Part shown: piece by piece, positions 24,953 through 37,851 of the stretch
Layout of the letters: each line of letters starts with the position of its first letter
Position numbering within the stretch: position 1 is the first letter of the stretch
Assembly (NCBI RefSeq): GCF_037975245.1
Contig: NC_092580.1
Coordinates: forward strand, 22,428,501 to 22,492,500
Direction: 5' to 3'
From: Apostichopus japonicus
Taxonomy: Eukaryota; Echinodermata; Holothuroidea; Aspidochirotida; Stichopodidae
Length of the DNA stretch: 64,000 nt
Program-made: the position numbers and the translations under genes
Notes under the pieces: generated by a model
Seen by the model: only the letters and a program-made list of their open reading frames with translations
Database searches by the model: none
What the model was told of the DNA's origin: nothing

Positions 24953-25728
24953 CATTAGGATTTTTTTGAATTTGAACCTTCGGTGATAGTGAGAGCGCAA
25001 CAACCCTTTCATTGACATTAATTGAAGGGCACTGGAGTTTCAAAGCCTTGACAAAGTCATCTGTCATATTTCTGGAGAAGTGAACTTTTTCTGCTTTGGT
25101 CAAGAAGCAACGAGAATATTCAAACGCTGATCTAACATTAGTGCTGCCATGGCATAGAAACAGAAAATATTTCAGTTTATGCAGTGCAGATGCCTTGGTA
25201 TCATTTTCAAATCTGAAGAAAGATTTATGTTGGTCAGCAATTCCTGGTTTCAAAACTATTTTCTTGTGATTGCTTCCCTGATCACTCAATGATGTTACGA
25301 CAAAAATATCTTGAAAATCTAACATTGATTTGGTCAAGGAATCTTCATTATGACCAAGTTCATCTTTTTCTTCCTCTGAGGCAGCTATACGGAAGTAATG
25401 ACTGGCTTTGGAGAATTTTCCTTTGTTTAACTTCTCATTGACGACCACAGCCAACTCTAACTTCAGTAACGCAACATTTCTTGGGGTGTCCAGAGCAATG
25501 AAGTCCCTAGAACAAAGTATACCAGATGTTCTACAAAGATCATCTTGAACTGACTGGTAATTGAATGATGGATCTCTCTCCTTATACAATTTCCCAAGCG
25601 TCTCCCATGACAATGGTTGCCCCTTTTCTGTCAAAATTTGTCGGACAACTTCTGTCTGTTCAGTATGGGAAGCAGCATCTTGTGAGCAATTCCCACTTGC
25701 CATCATGCTTATGGTTTAAGTCTGTGTA
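24953..25728 (-). CDS. Middle gene exon 1: start codon and module 1
   Basis: This matches left-copy exon 1 almost base for base, but keeps AAA where the left copy has a stop near the 3' end. The acceptor is TTTCACAG, the 22-nt UTR stub is as in the other copies, tandem ATGs are at 25706, and the donor is AATG|GTGAGT in phase 1. Confidence 0.82.
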
Positions 25729-27334
25729 CTGTGAAAGACAAAATTAAATTTGATATGGCATTTTACATATATGTTAACACCAGAAATCTAAGCCAGTGTT
25801 GTTACTGGCAGCGAGTCAGTCCTCAGTCCTTGTACATTGCTACAAATATTAGAATTAAAAGTAGAAGTGTATACAAAATGAATACCATTTTACTAGAGGA
25901 CAGTCAAATATCCTCCTGTGGAAAAGTCACTTAAATAGAATTACTTCCTAGAGCCAGTCACTAAACCTGGAGGGGGGGGGGGGGCATTTGTTATTGTGTC
26001 CTCCACCCATCAGAAGTGTCCCCCCATGACTGAAGCCCCTGAGTTCATATTCAAATGGTCCACACTTTCGGACCGATTTTGATATTACAGTGTCAAGTTT
26101 GATTGACATGACATGAACTAGGCCTATAACTTTTAGTATACTGGAAAAAATCAGTCTGCAATTATTTCAGTGTGAGTTTATCATCACAAACACTTTATCT
26201 CACTGCATGGTAATTGTTTGGCAGCTGACATATTAGAACCAAAAACTGATTGCATGAGTAAGGTTAGACGCAGGCGCTCCAACGATTGTCACACAGTAAT
26301 AACATACATAATTTATATATAAAAGAATAGGCCTACGTAGAAAAAGTGGCCGCGCCTGTCGGTCAGCATAGGCTTGGTTATGCCATATATAATGTAATAA
26401 ATAGGCTAGCAGGATTATTACCATAAACATAACCGCTTTGTGCACATACGAGACTGAGCCTTCAGTTGGTCATAGCTTCTCACAGACATCGAACATATCT
26501 CCGAAGGTTGGATTTGATTAGGAGGAAACAAACGTCTTGTTTATGTAACATGGTCTTAACAATATGTTCTCTAACTCTTTGAGGTTAATTGGTCCAAAGG
26601 CGGTTTCCATAGTTCAATGTGATTACGCCCAATCTCCGTATTGTTGCTATTTTTAGTTTTTTGGATTTTCCCCTTTATTGGCCGAGGTGGTACATAAACA
26701 AATCTCGTACGATCATAACTAAGTTCAGTTCAGAGCCACTCGCTACATCTGTGATCAGATTTTGTCGTACCCCTACCAGACTGATGAGGGAATTGAATGA
26801 TATGTACGTTTGTCGCGAAGAAGCCATTTATTCTCGTTTAACTTTTGTGAGGTATCCTTCATTTATTAAAAGTCGAGCACATTACAGTTGTCTATGAATG
26901 AGTTTACAACTATTGGATCAAATTTTGCTGGGTAACAACTAAAAATTTGTTGTCTTATTTCTCTCGTAAAACTATATTAGTCCCTGTAATTATATTTGGT
27001 ACAATGCTAGGTTAGGTCTTTAGCCATACATTAGACTATAGTTAGATTAGAGAGTATGCCAACTCTTTGTAGCATATGGTAGAATCAGTTATGATTGCGA
27101 ACTAGAATATGTTACCCACTATCACATTAAATGATCCAATTTGTAATTATCTAGCTTTTGCATGACGTAACAAAAATATTTAATTATTTTGAAAAAAAAT
27201 ACTAATCAACCATGCACTTATCTCCTGGCATTTACTTAATCAGTATACCATATTTACTGTATACTATTTGGTCTATTAGGTTGCTCTGACTAAATAAAGC
27301 AGCATGGGATCCATATTTGTGCAACCAGGTCAGT

Positions 27335-27571
27335 AAAGCCCGGGTCACGTCTGCGCGATTCAACACGCGATTCAACTCGCAACTAAAATCACGCGAATCA
27401 GAAAAGTTGCTTCTGAGAAGTTGCGCTGATTAGGACATTGCTCTATTGCAAATCGACAGCGCAACTTTTATTGCGCAACAAGTTGATACCCGTGTCTAAC
27501 TACGCGATTCAACCTTCAATTGTATTGCGAGTTGAATCGCGTGTTGAATCGCGCAGATGTGACCCGGGTTT
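27335..27571. mobile_element. MITE, second copy of the 6111-6347 insertion
   Basis: Same long inverted repeats and flanks as in the left repeat, with only a few substitutions (for example GTCACGTCTG at the left end). Confidence 0.8.
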
Positions 27572-28850
27572 AAGGACAATGGTCATCAGAATTGGATCAT
27601 GTTCTCTGCCGCCTACCAGGACACTTGTCAGAAGGTGACGAGGCAGTGATGCATATTTTATTTTCCATTTTTGTTATGTTGTGTGGTATGTTTGTTATGT
27701 AATTTTATGGATGAACCGAATAACCTTGATCAGGTGTAGTAAATTAATGAATGTATTAGGACTTGAGATAAATGTTGTTGAGAGGGACACTGCCAAAATA
27801 GACATTGATAAAAGCAACAACTTGTGTCTGAACTAGCTAGCTTGGAGGCCAGCATATTTTAAAATGGGAATAGTGAAACAAAAAACTATCTGCAACACTT
27901 TTAGAAGTGAATGAATAAGAACTCTCACTACTTGATCCCTATGAGGGATATGGTCTCAGTAGCAGTAGAGAAATGGTTGTGAAAAACTTGTGACATTAGA
28001 AATTTAAATACTCTATTTTACATGCAGTAATAAAGATCAGATTTGGGTTTTTTGTACATTGCATAGCACTCATGGACAGACCTTTTCGTAATTGTTTCCA
28101 TTTAGGTATAACTGCGATCTTTGCTTCACACCAATGATAATCTCAGAATATCTCGTTAAATCACAAAAGGCAAGAGACATCAAGTTCATGACAAATTCAG
28201 GTAAGTTGGAAGCCTTTAAACCAGCAAATAGCCTGAATTTGAAGGAATGAAGGAACAACTCAACGTCAACAGGTGTCAAATATTACAACTGTTGAAACAC
28301 AGTATATATCTTAAAAAAAGGAATCATCTGAGAAAACTGGAATTTAATGGATTCAACTTATTGCATTTTTGAAACGTCAGTACAATGTTGCAATTCTGAT
28401 TTCTTTTATTAATTGCTAAAAAATAGGGCATTCTTATTAAAATCTTATGTTTCAGAATGTAATTCCAAACAGTTTGGAACAGCAACAATGCAGTATAATT
28501 TGGTTGACTTGTTAATAATCCATGTTATTTTGTATTGACAAATTTTCTCCAAAATTTTAGCAAACTGACTCAGTTAAGCCCTACATCACATGTGTAAAGC
28601 CTGGAGTGGTTAGATTGTCAGTGAGGTGACGTCCATGAGTGGAGATAGGGTGACACAAATGACAGAGTAAAGGTTGGTTTGATTTATATGCGGTATATAT
28701 ACTATATAAAGCTCCCCACTGGCGAGCTTTAAAAGTGAAGAAAGAAAACAATAAACAAGGTTTTTAATGAATTACAAAACAGTGAGTCTCACCATTCATC
28801 AAGATTGACACTCCTTTAATTTACTAGAAAGACATTGGAAGGCTCCTTTA

Positions 28851-29029
28851 ACACTAGTTACTTTAGCCTCTTTACATGAGTTAACACTAGTTACTTTAGC
28901 ACTAGTTCTTTAACTAGTTACTTTAACACTAGCACTTTAAAACTAGCACTCTTTACATGAGTTAACACTAGTTACTTTAGCATTAGTTACTTTAACTAGT
29001 TACTTTAACACTAGCACTAGTTATTTTAA
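28851..29029 (+). repeat. ACTAGTTACTTTA minisatellite, shorter allele
   Basis: Counterpart of 7609-7850. It resumes at about 29633 after the inserted element. Confidence 0.7.
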
Positions 29030-29627
29030 GGGACAAGCTAAAACGAATGACAGCGAATGACAATTGACTTTGTACAGGGTAAATTATCATTTGCGAATGA
29101 CAGCGAATGACAACGAAGGACAGTGTTGAGTGGAGATAGAATGATTAACGGAGTGGAGTAAATGCGGTTATTGGTTTTCTGCGCAAAAATGATTTGAGGA
29201 AAATCGCATGTCACGTGGTTGTAGGGTTTTGGTGTTATTTACGGATAGAAACCACAGGGAAAGATTTGTGTGAGAATGCGCTTGAGTGCTGTGCTTTTTA
29301 CCTCTGTAGATTTATATAGAAAGATAACTGAAGCCGTTTCAAGATTATAGTATTGTTAGTTTCTAACAATTAATATCGGAAAAATGATGTTAAATTTACT
29401 TTTTAAAATCAGACTTACAATTTCACTTACTATAAGGTGCGTTTTTATCTTGTCCGTACTTTACTAGATCTAGATACCCACGAAGTCTGAACTGTGATAT
29501 CCGGTTGAAGCAAATGTCATGTGCTGTCATTATTGTCATTCGTTTTAGTCAACACATTTTTTTAGTGTGAACAACATATTGTCATTCGTTATGTGTAACG
29601 CAATTGTCATTCGTTTTAGTAACACCC
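29030..29627. mobile_element. 598-bp hAT-like non-autonomous element with GAATGACA subrepeats
   Basis: Ends are imperfect inverted repeats (GGG, five variable bases, then CTAAAACGAATGACA). Subterminal direct and inverted copies of CGAATGACA lie at both sides. Flanks carry ATTTTAA (29023-29029 and 29629-29635), close to an 8-bp target duplication. Absent from the homologous site at about 7830. No reading frame. Confidence 0.65.
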
Positions 29628-30358
29628 GATTTTAACACTAGTTACTTTAGCCTCTTTTGATATGAGGTACCTTGCCAACTGATTGAGTGGATTATTTTAA
29701 CATGACAATGCCCCTAAGTTGGCTAAGTGAGCTAAAATAAACCTGGCCCACAAGACAGTGACAGTACATCTAGACATACCTACAGTAGGTGATGATCCTC
29801 GGACACAATGATGACTGAAAATAACAAACAAAATATACGCAGTTTAACCCTTGACATAGGTATAAAGTGGACACCACTGAGGGTCTCACATCCATAGAAC
29901 CCTACTGTATAACCTTTGTTTCCAACTGTATTACCAAACATATGGGGATTTTCCCCTAAAATAAATGGCAGCTCAAAAATTTATTAAATATATGGTTCAT
30001 TTCAACTCTTCCTATACATTACTGAAACAATTTATTTAAGAGGGATGCAAGTCAGTACCAATGCCTAAACAGTTATGTTGCAATGATTATGTTAAGTGAC
30101 ACATGGACACGGCCATTTTAAAATCACTGCTTCCCTGTGGAAACTATTTGAGGGTGCTACAGTAATTAGGAAACACCTCTACAGTCACAAACACATGCAA
30201 TCTTAGGGAATATTAACCAAATATAGGCTCCAAAGCTTACAACACACTTGTCAGTCTGGGTATGACCTATAAAACATGTGAACGTATACAAACATAAATA
30301 TCCTAGAGGGTCATTCGCCACCCAGCGATGACAATTAACCACTTGGTTAACATAAAAT

Positions 30359-30450
30359 CTCATGTAACATGCAGTAGTAGAAGAAAGACAAATGGCATAC
30401 ATATTACATCATAGAGCTTTAGATTGCCACATAAAAAGTGAAAATAAACA
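30359..30450 (+). repeat. Single copy of the 94-bp minisatellite unit
   Basis: One unit only, where the left repeat has six (8535-9087). Confidence 0.75.
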
Positions 30451-30589
30451 TTTTCTGAATCGTTAAGTATTACATGCACGTGAATGTGATTACAATTAGA
30501 ACCGATAATAAGTAAAAGTTAACGTTGGTTGGCAAATTTTCCGCGGAACCCAACCCTGACAGAACTATGCAGAGCCAAGAAAGTTAAGG

Positions 30590-30690
30590 TAATGCGTACT
30601 CCCACATCAAGAATCTGGATCCTGGTGAGGATTTGAACTTGGAACCTAATAAAACTCTTACCACTACACCCCGCCTTCACCTTTAAAACT
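30590..30690 (-). mobile_element. tRNA-derived SINE head
   Basis: On the minus strand it has an A-box-like TGTAGTGGTAAG (30657-30668) and a B-box GTTCAAATCC (30629-30638) at tRNA-like spacing. The remaining fold is too divergent for a functional tRNA, and the sequence continues as unrelated body. The 3' border is not defined. Confidence 0.55.
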
Positions 30691-33262
30691 TGCTTTTACA
30701 CCAATGGTTATCCTGGCATGAAATATACATGAACAAATACTACAATACTAGTTTGTTGCAAAAATTGTAAAGGCAGGTTTAAAAAGAAGAAAAAAAAGAA
30801 ACACTCAGCTGGCCCAAACATACCAAACTTCCACATCAAATGTGCCTAGGCTTAAAGTAGAGGAGTGCTGAAGTATTTCTGGCCATGAGCATGAGAAATA
30901 TTATCGTCTAAAGAGCACCTTTTGTGATTTGAAGAACATGAAAATAGTTATGTCATATATGGGAAGCAGAATAAAGATATACAAATCAACTACACTTCAA
31001 CATAAGAGTTGTGTGTATAATTGCTTGCACCCACACACAGTGTTCTAAAGAGTAATGCCTCAAGTCCCTGAAAGTTTTTCTTTAAAGATGAATTCACATT
31101 GTAACTTACTTGAAGTATTTTAAGTAAACCAGTTTACAGTAATAAGCACCAGCCATGAGTGACATCGCTACATCCTGTTATTGTAGTAGTAAAACTTCCT
31201 GGGTGTAACCGATACTAATTGCCACTGACCATTCCTCCCCATATCTCTCTCTCTGTTGATATGTTTATATTATATTTTATTGAAGCGAACCGCGGATGGC
31301 GGGGGAAATTACCGAATTTAGGGTCCTTCGCTTCGAACTCACAAGTTATCAATGAGGATGCAAGAGTGTTCTTGCATTGAAACAACGGCTGACGATTTAT
31401 TACAAACTCTACAAAATGATATAATACATATGAATAAATCATGATACATGACAATATAAATGGCTTAATAAACTCTTTAACCTTAATAAAACTTGGGGAA
31501 AACCGATACTCAATCTATGAAATACCAATAACATGAATACAATTAAAGAATGAATACTCTCAATACTGTACCAAATGTATAATGACAATAATGAAATAAT
31601 CTGCACTTTGAAATAATACAATACGTTTGCCAACAGGCGAGGACTTTTAGCACCTCAATAATGGTCAGGGCAACACATGCCAGCTGCAACCCATTATAGG
31701 ATTTCACCTAACTGTTCCTAGACAGTAGGAATTTCACCTCCTGAACCCACAAACTCTCAAGAGTCTTGTCACTCTATAGCTGTCCAGAATGGCTAAGATT
31801 AAAGGACAATCTCTGAGACAATAACTTTAATTAACAACAGAAACAATAATGTTCAGAATACAAAATACGTATACGCTCTTTACACCACGAGCAGTACAAT
31901 ACTAAAATACAGGTACAATAATCAACTGTCAATAATCAGTACAATGCAATACACCTAACTGTCAATAACTTTCTGTAAACTAAAACCCAACCCAACCGGT
32001 ACTGTAACACTACAGTATAAAAGTACGCAATAAAAGAAATGAATAGCACCCACGTGCTTCACGATAAACAATATGCTACGAACCCGTAGGACCAAGGTCC
32101 AAAAACCACAACCTAACGAATGTACTTTGTACAGTGAAGTACAGCCTAGCCAGAGGGACAACACTTAAAAACTACAATTCAATTAATTAACAATAAGGTA
32201 CGTACAGCATTTAAACAATATTTATGACTTAAAACTATAGCTTACTAAAATGCGTACAGCTAGCTCGCGGAAAAGAAGAAGAAGAAGATGCTTGCGGCGC
32301 GTAAGATCGCGGACATCAAGACTCCATCAACGCCAGCTCGCTGTATAGTGGTAGGACCGCCATCTTGGAAAACCAGTGGCTTCGAGCCTGAAGCCGAAAA
32401 CCATAAAAACCTGAGGCATCCTGCCTCTAAGAAGGGGGACATCTCCTTCCTGACTCCAGACAGTACAGATATGGTAGTAGAGTAGTATATAAATATGATA
32501 GAGCAATAAAATTATGGAATACTAAGGGGTTTACGAGGCGAACCCCGGAGCTCTACAGAGTCGCTGCTAGCCATGATCACAGCGGGTACAAAACTAAGAA
32601 ACACGTGCAAATGCTATGTGCACAAACTAACGCTACAGACTGTCTATTACATAACGCATATAAATATTCAACGGGTACACAACAAAATTTCACTTCACTA
32701 CAAGTTCCCCGCAATTAATGACAAATGACCTCACTGTCATTAATGAAAACAAATACAAGAAATTTTGTGAAACAATTAAATACAACATGGGATAAACCCT
32801 GAACGGTTCCCCGCTGTACCTGCAGTACATATACAACTACATACATGATTAAAAATAAATGAATGATGATGAGAATGCAAACAAAAGTCAAGCCGTCATC
32901 CCACTTCTGACACCAATGAAGCGAACCGCGGATGGCGGGGGAAATTACCAGATTTAGGGTCCTTCGCTTCGAACTCACAAGTTATAAATGAGGATGCAAG
33001 AGTGTTCTTGCGTTGAAACAACGGCTGACGATTTATTACAAACTCTAACAAAATGAAAATATACATATGAATAAACCAATGGCTTAATAAACTCCTTACC
33101 CTTATTAAAACTGTCCTAACTCGGGGAAAATATGTAATACTCAATACTATGTAATACCAATAACATGAATACAATTAAAGAATGAATACTCTCAATACTG
33201 TACGAAATGTATAATGAACATAATGAAATAATCTGTACTTGAAATAATATAATACGTTTGCC

Positions 33263-33936
33263 CAGGGATGTAAGTGCAGCCAAAAAAAATCCCGGAAAAC
33301 TATTCGGAGACCCCGGGTGAATGCCGTCCTAACACATCCTACTCCTAGCTCTGACTACTTACACACTATCGTTATGTTAGGCTAGCTCAGAAGTATTAGC
33401 GCTAACACATCTTACCCCTAGTTCTTACTACTTACACACTATCGTTATGTTAGGCTAGCTGAAAGTTACGAATACGTCGCAGCGAACTACGGAATAAAAA
33501 AGTCTCACATTCGAATGCGATCACAAATATCGACTTTCATATGCGTATCCCGTAGATTTCCGCCGCTCACAAATATCACAAGCGTTAATTCCGAAACTTA
33601 TGTCGAGCACCAGCAGTTAGGAAGATATTAATTAGCAGTCTAATCAACGTGAATTAGGCAAGGTTTTTCAACGACAGAAATGAGCTATGGCGATTTGAAG
33701 TTCGCACGTACGCAACGATATTCACATGGCACAATGTTGTACAGTGCAATGCGATGATGCGAAACAGGCAATGGTATTTTGATTGATCGATGAGTGAAAA
33801 CTGAAGTTAGCTTGCTGCAACGGGCCAGGCATTTTTACCGCGTCGTGTCTTTGATATTCGAACAATTTTGTGGAACTTTATTGGAATTAAAAAAAAAACC
33901 GGATTTCCGTAAAAATACGGAAGACCTACATCCCTG
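33263..33936. mobile_element. 674-bp hAT-like element nested in the 5' LTR
   Basis: Terminal CAGGGATGTA / TACATCCCTG inverted repeats and flanking GTTTGCC (33256-33262, 33937-33943). The other LTR shows the empty site. Inside is a near-duplicate of about 58 bp (around 33332-33389 and 33400-33452) containing ACACACTATCGTTATGTTAG. No coding frame. Confidence 0.75.
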
Positions 33937-34727
33937 GTTTGCCAACAGGCGAGGACTTTTAGCACCTCAATAATGGTCAGGGCAAAACATGCCAGCTGCA
34001 ACCCATTATAGGAATTTTCACCATAATGTTCCTAGACAGTAGGAATTTTCACCTCCTAAACCCACAAACTCTCAAGAGTCTTGTCACTCTGTAGCTGTCC
34101 AGAATGGCGAAGATTCAAGGACAATCTCTGAGACAAAAACTTTTAAACAACAGTAACAATAATGTTCAGAATACAAAATACGAATACGCTCTTTACACCA
34201 CGAGCAGTACAATACTAAAATACAGGTACAATAATCAACTGTCGATAACTTTCTGTAAACTAAAACCCAACCTAACCGGTACTGTAACACTACAGTATTA
34301 TACGCAATACTAACACCCACGAGCTTAACAATAAACAATACACGCTACGCACCCGTAGGACCAAGGTCCAAAAATACAACCTAACATGTACCTTGTACAG
34401 TAAAGCACAGCCTAGCCAAAGGGGCAACACTTAAAAACTAAAATTTAATTAAATAACAATAAGGGTACGTACAGAATTTATGAAACAATTGACTTAATCT
34501 CTTACTAAAACCATGGAGCTATAAACAGAACTGAGGTCAGCTCGCTGGCGGATAAGAAGAAGAAGATGCTCGCGGACATCGAGAACGCGGACATCGAGAC
34601 TCCATCTCTCGCCAGCTCGCTGTATATTGGTATGATCCGCCATCTTAGAAAACCAGTGGCTTCGAGCCTGAAGCCGATAACCGCCCAAAACCTGAGGCAT
34701 CCTGCCTCAGCTAAGAAGGGAGACATC

Positions 34728-35510
34728 CAAGGGCGGCGGAAGCACTTTTTATCTTGGGGGGCACCAACGTCGAAGGGCACTTTGCAGAAATTCGATTGGA
34801 CTGATGCAGCCTAATATTTAGTACCCTTTATAACTCTTATTGTATTATCTTATTTGCGTATACACATCACTCCATCAACGCCACCCCCCCCCCCCCCCTC
34901 AAGGAAACAATGCATACTAGCGCAGCTGCAATATCTAATGTGCAAATTGGGAAACAAGGAAAAAGACAAAATGAGGTGAAATCATTATAAAGTCCAAGTC
35001 CCTGCACACGCGATCGATACATGCATGAAAGCAAATGAAATTTGTCAAAATACTGAAAGAACAATAATTTTCTATGTGTTTTATCAATGGTTAAACTGAT
35101 ATTATTATGATCATTATTATTGTAACGAATTTCCCAATAATTATAACCAATTTTGAAGGGTTATAACACGGCAAATGATTGTATGTTATTGCCATGCGAT
35201 GTAATAACCGGTGCATGCCTATATGATATGCACATTAACATGTTGAACGCGCGCGTAGCGCGCGAAAAATATTGGTAATATTTTTCGGGCAAGTCGTTAC
35301 AGCCCCCCCCCCCCCAAAATCAAATTGGGCTCCTACGCCTGTGGTAGTAAACATTTAAAACTTCCCGAAATATTTCATTCGACGTGGGTTTCGCTTTGTA
35401 AACTCTTTTTTTATTTAGAAATATTTATGTAGAAAAAGGGCACATTTTTAACCTGAGGAAAAGTGGGGGGCACGTGCCCCCTGTGCCCCCCCCCGGTTCC
35501 GCCGCCCTTG
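34728..35510. mobile_element. 783-bp hAT-like element nested in the 5' LTR
   Basis: Inverted ends CAAGGGCGGCGGAA and a perfect 8-bp target duplication GAGACATC (34720-34727, 35511-35518), typical of hAT. The other LTR has the empty site. A/T-rich interior with G/C-runs near both ends; no transposase. Confidence 0.85.
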
Positions 35511-36059
35511 GAGACATCTCCTTACTGACTCTAGACAGTACAGATATGAGTAACTCTGGGCAATTTGACAACCCGAGAACAATAAAGTTATGAAAATACG
35601 AAAGGGATAACGAGGCGAAACCCAGAGCTCTGCAGAGACGCTGCTGGCCATTATCACGGTGGGTGCAGAACTAGCAAAACACATTTGCAAATACTATGAA
35701 CACAACTAACGCTACAAACTGACTATTACGTAACATATATAAATATTCAAAGGGTGCAAACAACAAAATTTTACTTGACTACATTATATTACATGTTTAT
35801 ATGTCAGAGCAACATCTCCTCTGTTAATTAATTATCTCTTGTATCAAGCTTATCTCAAACATTTCGTTGGCCAACACTAAAAACAACCAGAATGCAAAAA
35901 TGCATGTAACATGAGCAGTTTTTTTTTATGTATAGTGATGGTTTACAACATACTTGATCTTAGCATAGAGCTATTCTAGCTCCATCATATTAGTAATACA
36001 GTGAAAAGCATTGTGATGTGACGAACAATAAATTCACAATGACACAGGCTATCCTGAAA

Positions 36060-36640
36060 TGACCATTGACCTCAACAACAGGCTTCTTGGACTAAATGTG
36101 TAGATCAACATACTAAATATGACATTTTTCCTAGTTGAAATATTGTTTAAAAAACATGGTTATCACAATTAGACCCTTGGTGAACTCATATGACCATTGA
36201 ACTCTGCCCACAACACTATAGGCTTTTTGTTCTCAATGTGGTACAATTACATACCAATTATGCATTTTGTTCAAGCTCCCTTGCGATATTATGTTTAGGA
36301 AGGTGCGTTAGTGTAGAGAGACAGGTAAGAGGGGGTGAAGTAAATGTTTGGCATTTGATGACTTCAAATGACCTTTGACCTCCACCAAAAGCAATAAAAG
36401 GCTCCTTAAATTTGATATGGTACATCTACAAACCAAATATGAGATCTGTCCAACATTCCCTTCTTGCAATATCATGTTTTGGTGACCCCAAATGACCTTT
36501 GACATCCACTGTAGGCTTCTTAATTGTAATCAATGTGGTACTTCTACACACCAAATATGAAATTAGTCAGACCGCCCCTTCTTGAGATATCGTGTTTACA
36601 AGCTGGGCGTCATAAAGCAGACACATACGCCATCATGAAT
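36060..36640 (+). repeat. Degenerate tandem repeats with TGACCTTTGACCTCCA motifs
   Basis: Four to five diverged units of roughly 120 bp. Each contains (A)ATGACC(T/A)TTGA(C/A)CTC, AGGCTTCTT, ATGTGGTAC, ACCAAATATGA and a GATATC(A/G)TGTTT stretch. Related wording recurs at 42940-43060 and 49330-49680. Identity unknown. Confidence 0.6.
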
Positions 36641-37851
36641 GCAAAGGTTATGATTATCCTCGAAACCAAAGAAATACTGTCATCAGTTAAGGTCCTGTTT
36701 CTAAAACTGGTTTAGTTTCGAGAAATGACTTTCAAAGAGCACAAGTTCATCAGTTAAGTGACTGTACTACAGTATTTAGTCTTAAACTCAGGCCATTAGG
36801 TAAGTTGCTCAATTGCAACACAAAACTCAATGGGAAAACAAGACTATTATTCTAATGGTCTGGAATCACATGTTAACAATGATATCATACAAACATGTCA
36901 CAGACAAACCATGCTGAATGTCATCCAAGGGATGCGCAGTATTCTTTAATGAAGCTAAAAGAACACATTTTGGTCATGATATAATAATTTTTAAAACAAC
37001 ATAAACTAAATAAAACACTGTGTTGCTAGCTGACGTCATCATCAGTTTAGCCTTAAAGGGGCATTCCAGAGGTTTAGCTTATGTAACAGTTAATATCATG
37101 AGATCTGGAAGAGCTGTAGAAACATTTAGAAGCAATCAAATACTTATTTTTATCTTGGCCTGTGACATACCAAGACTACACTTCTACCTAGAATGAGCCT
37201 TTAGTAGAGATAAATAACACGTTGTGACCTGTTACTGGCATCTTTGCTCACACACTAACTTGCGTTTGATTTCACCAACCTTATAAATTGTGTGTCCAAA
37301 ATATATTCTCAGATAAGAGCAAACTTAAGGGGGGGGGGGGGGTGGGGGAGGGAGAAGTAAAAACTGGATTGACAGATAACAAATTTCCATGTTGTGCTAG
37401 AATATTGGTGTAATGCTTAAATATTAATAGCATAGTTGCTGAACTTGATACTTAAAATGCAGCATAGATCAAATAATCGAAAGGTATTCTCTAGCCTATA
37501 CAATTCTTACCAAAAAATATAAAATGTTAATCAACCAGAGGTTTTCTTTGATTATTTCATATCCATCCATCCACCCATTGATTGATTGATTCAGTCAGTC
37601 ATTTTTATTATTAAACTTTTACTTATACACACAAAACAAAGGTTATTCATTGGAAAGATTCAGGACACTGATTAACAGTAAAGGTAGACAGTAACTATGA
37701 CAACAAAGTGAGGTTTTTGCAAAATTTGATACTAAGTAAAATGTTTTGGAATGCTTCTATATCTAAACTACTTTTCAACTTTTAAAATACAGTTTTTCAT
37801 AAATTTTCAATTTGTATACTGGAATTTTACCAACTTATTAATGCTTTCAAT

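Larger units (their letters stand above)
9421..25728 (-). pseudogene. Middle gene copy: same architecture, with a frameshift and a ruined fourth module
   Basis: Exons are at 24953-25728 (ATG 25706), 23295-24083, 20132-20890, 17366-17976, 16321-16401, 15578-15812, 14300-14807, 12008-12222, 11377-11532, 10893-11115, 10136-10192 and 9421-9909. Their coding sum is 4877 nt, two more than a multiple of three. The discrepancy maps to the exonuclease exon 15578-15812, which is 235 nt instead of 236. Out of frame, translation stops early in the next exon, before the ATPase. Module 4 (about 19240-19711) is destroyed, but being phase 1-1 it can be skipped without changing frame. All other exons stay open, so a truncated product, a very recent pseudogene or an assembly error remain possible. 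Introns not listed separately show nothing recognisable. Confidence 0.7.
31281..35783 (-). mobile_element. LTR retroelement with almost no internal region, nested insertions in the 5' LTR
   Basis: Two direct repeats, 31281-32702 (1422 bp) and 32917-35783 (about 1395 bp after removing nested elements), both starting TG and ending CA, flanked by TTAT (31277-31280 and 35784-35787). The internal region is only 214 bp (32703-32916). A primer-binding-site-like TGGTGTCAGAAGTGGG sits one base inside the 5' LTR at 32900-32915. There are no gag or pol frames: a non-autonomous or deletion derivative. The two LTRs differ noticeably, so it is not recent. Confidence 0.8.
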
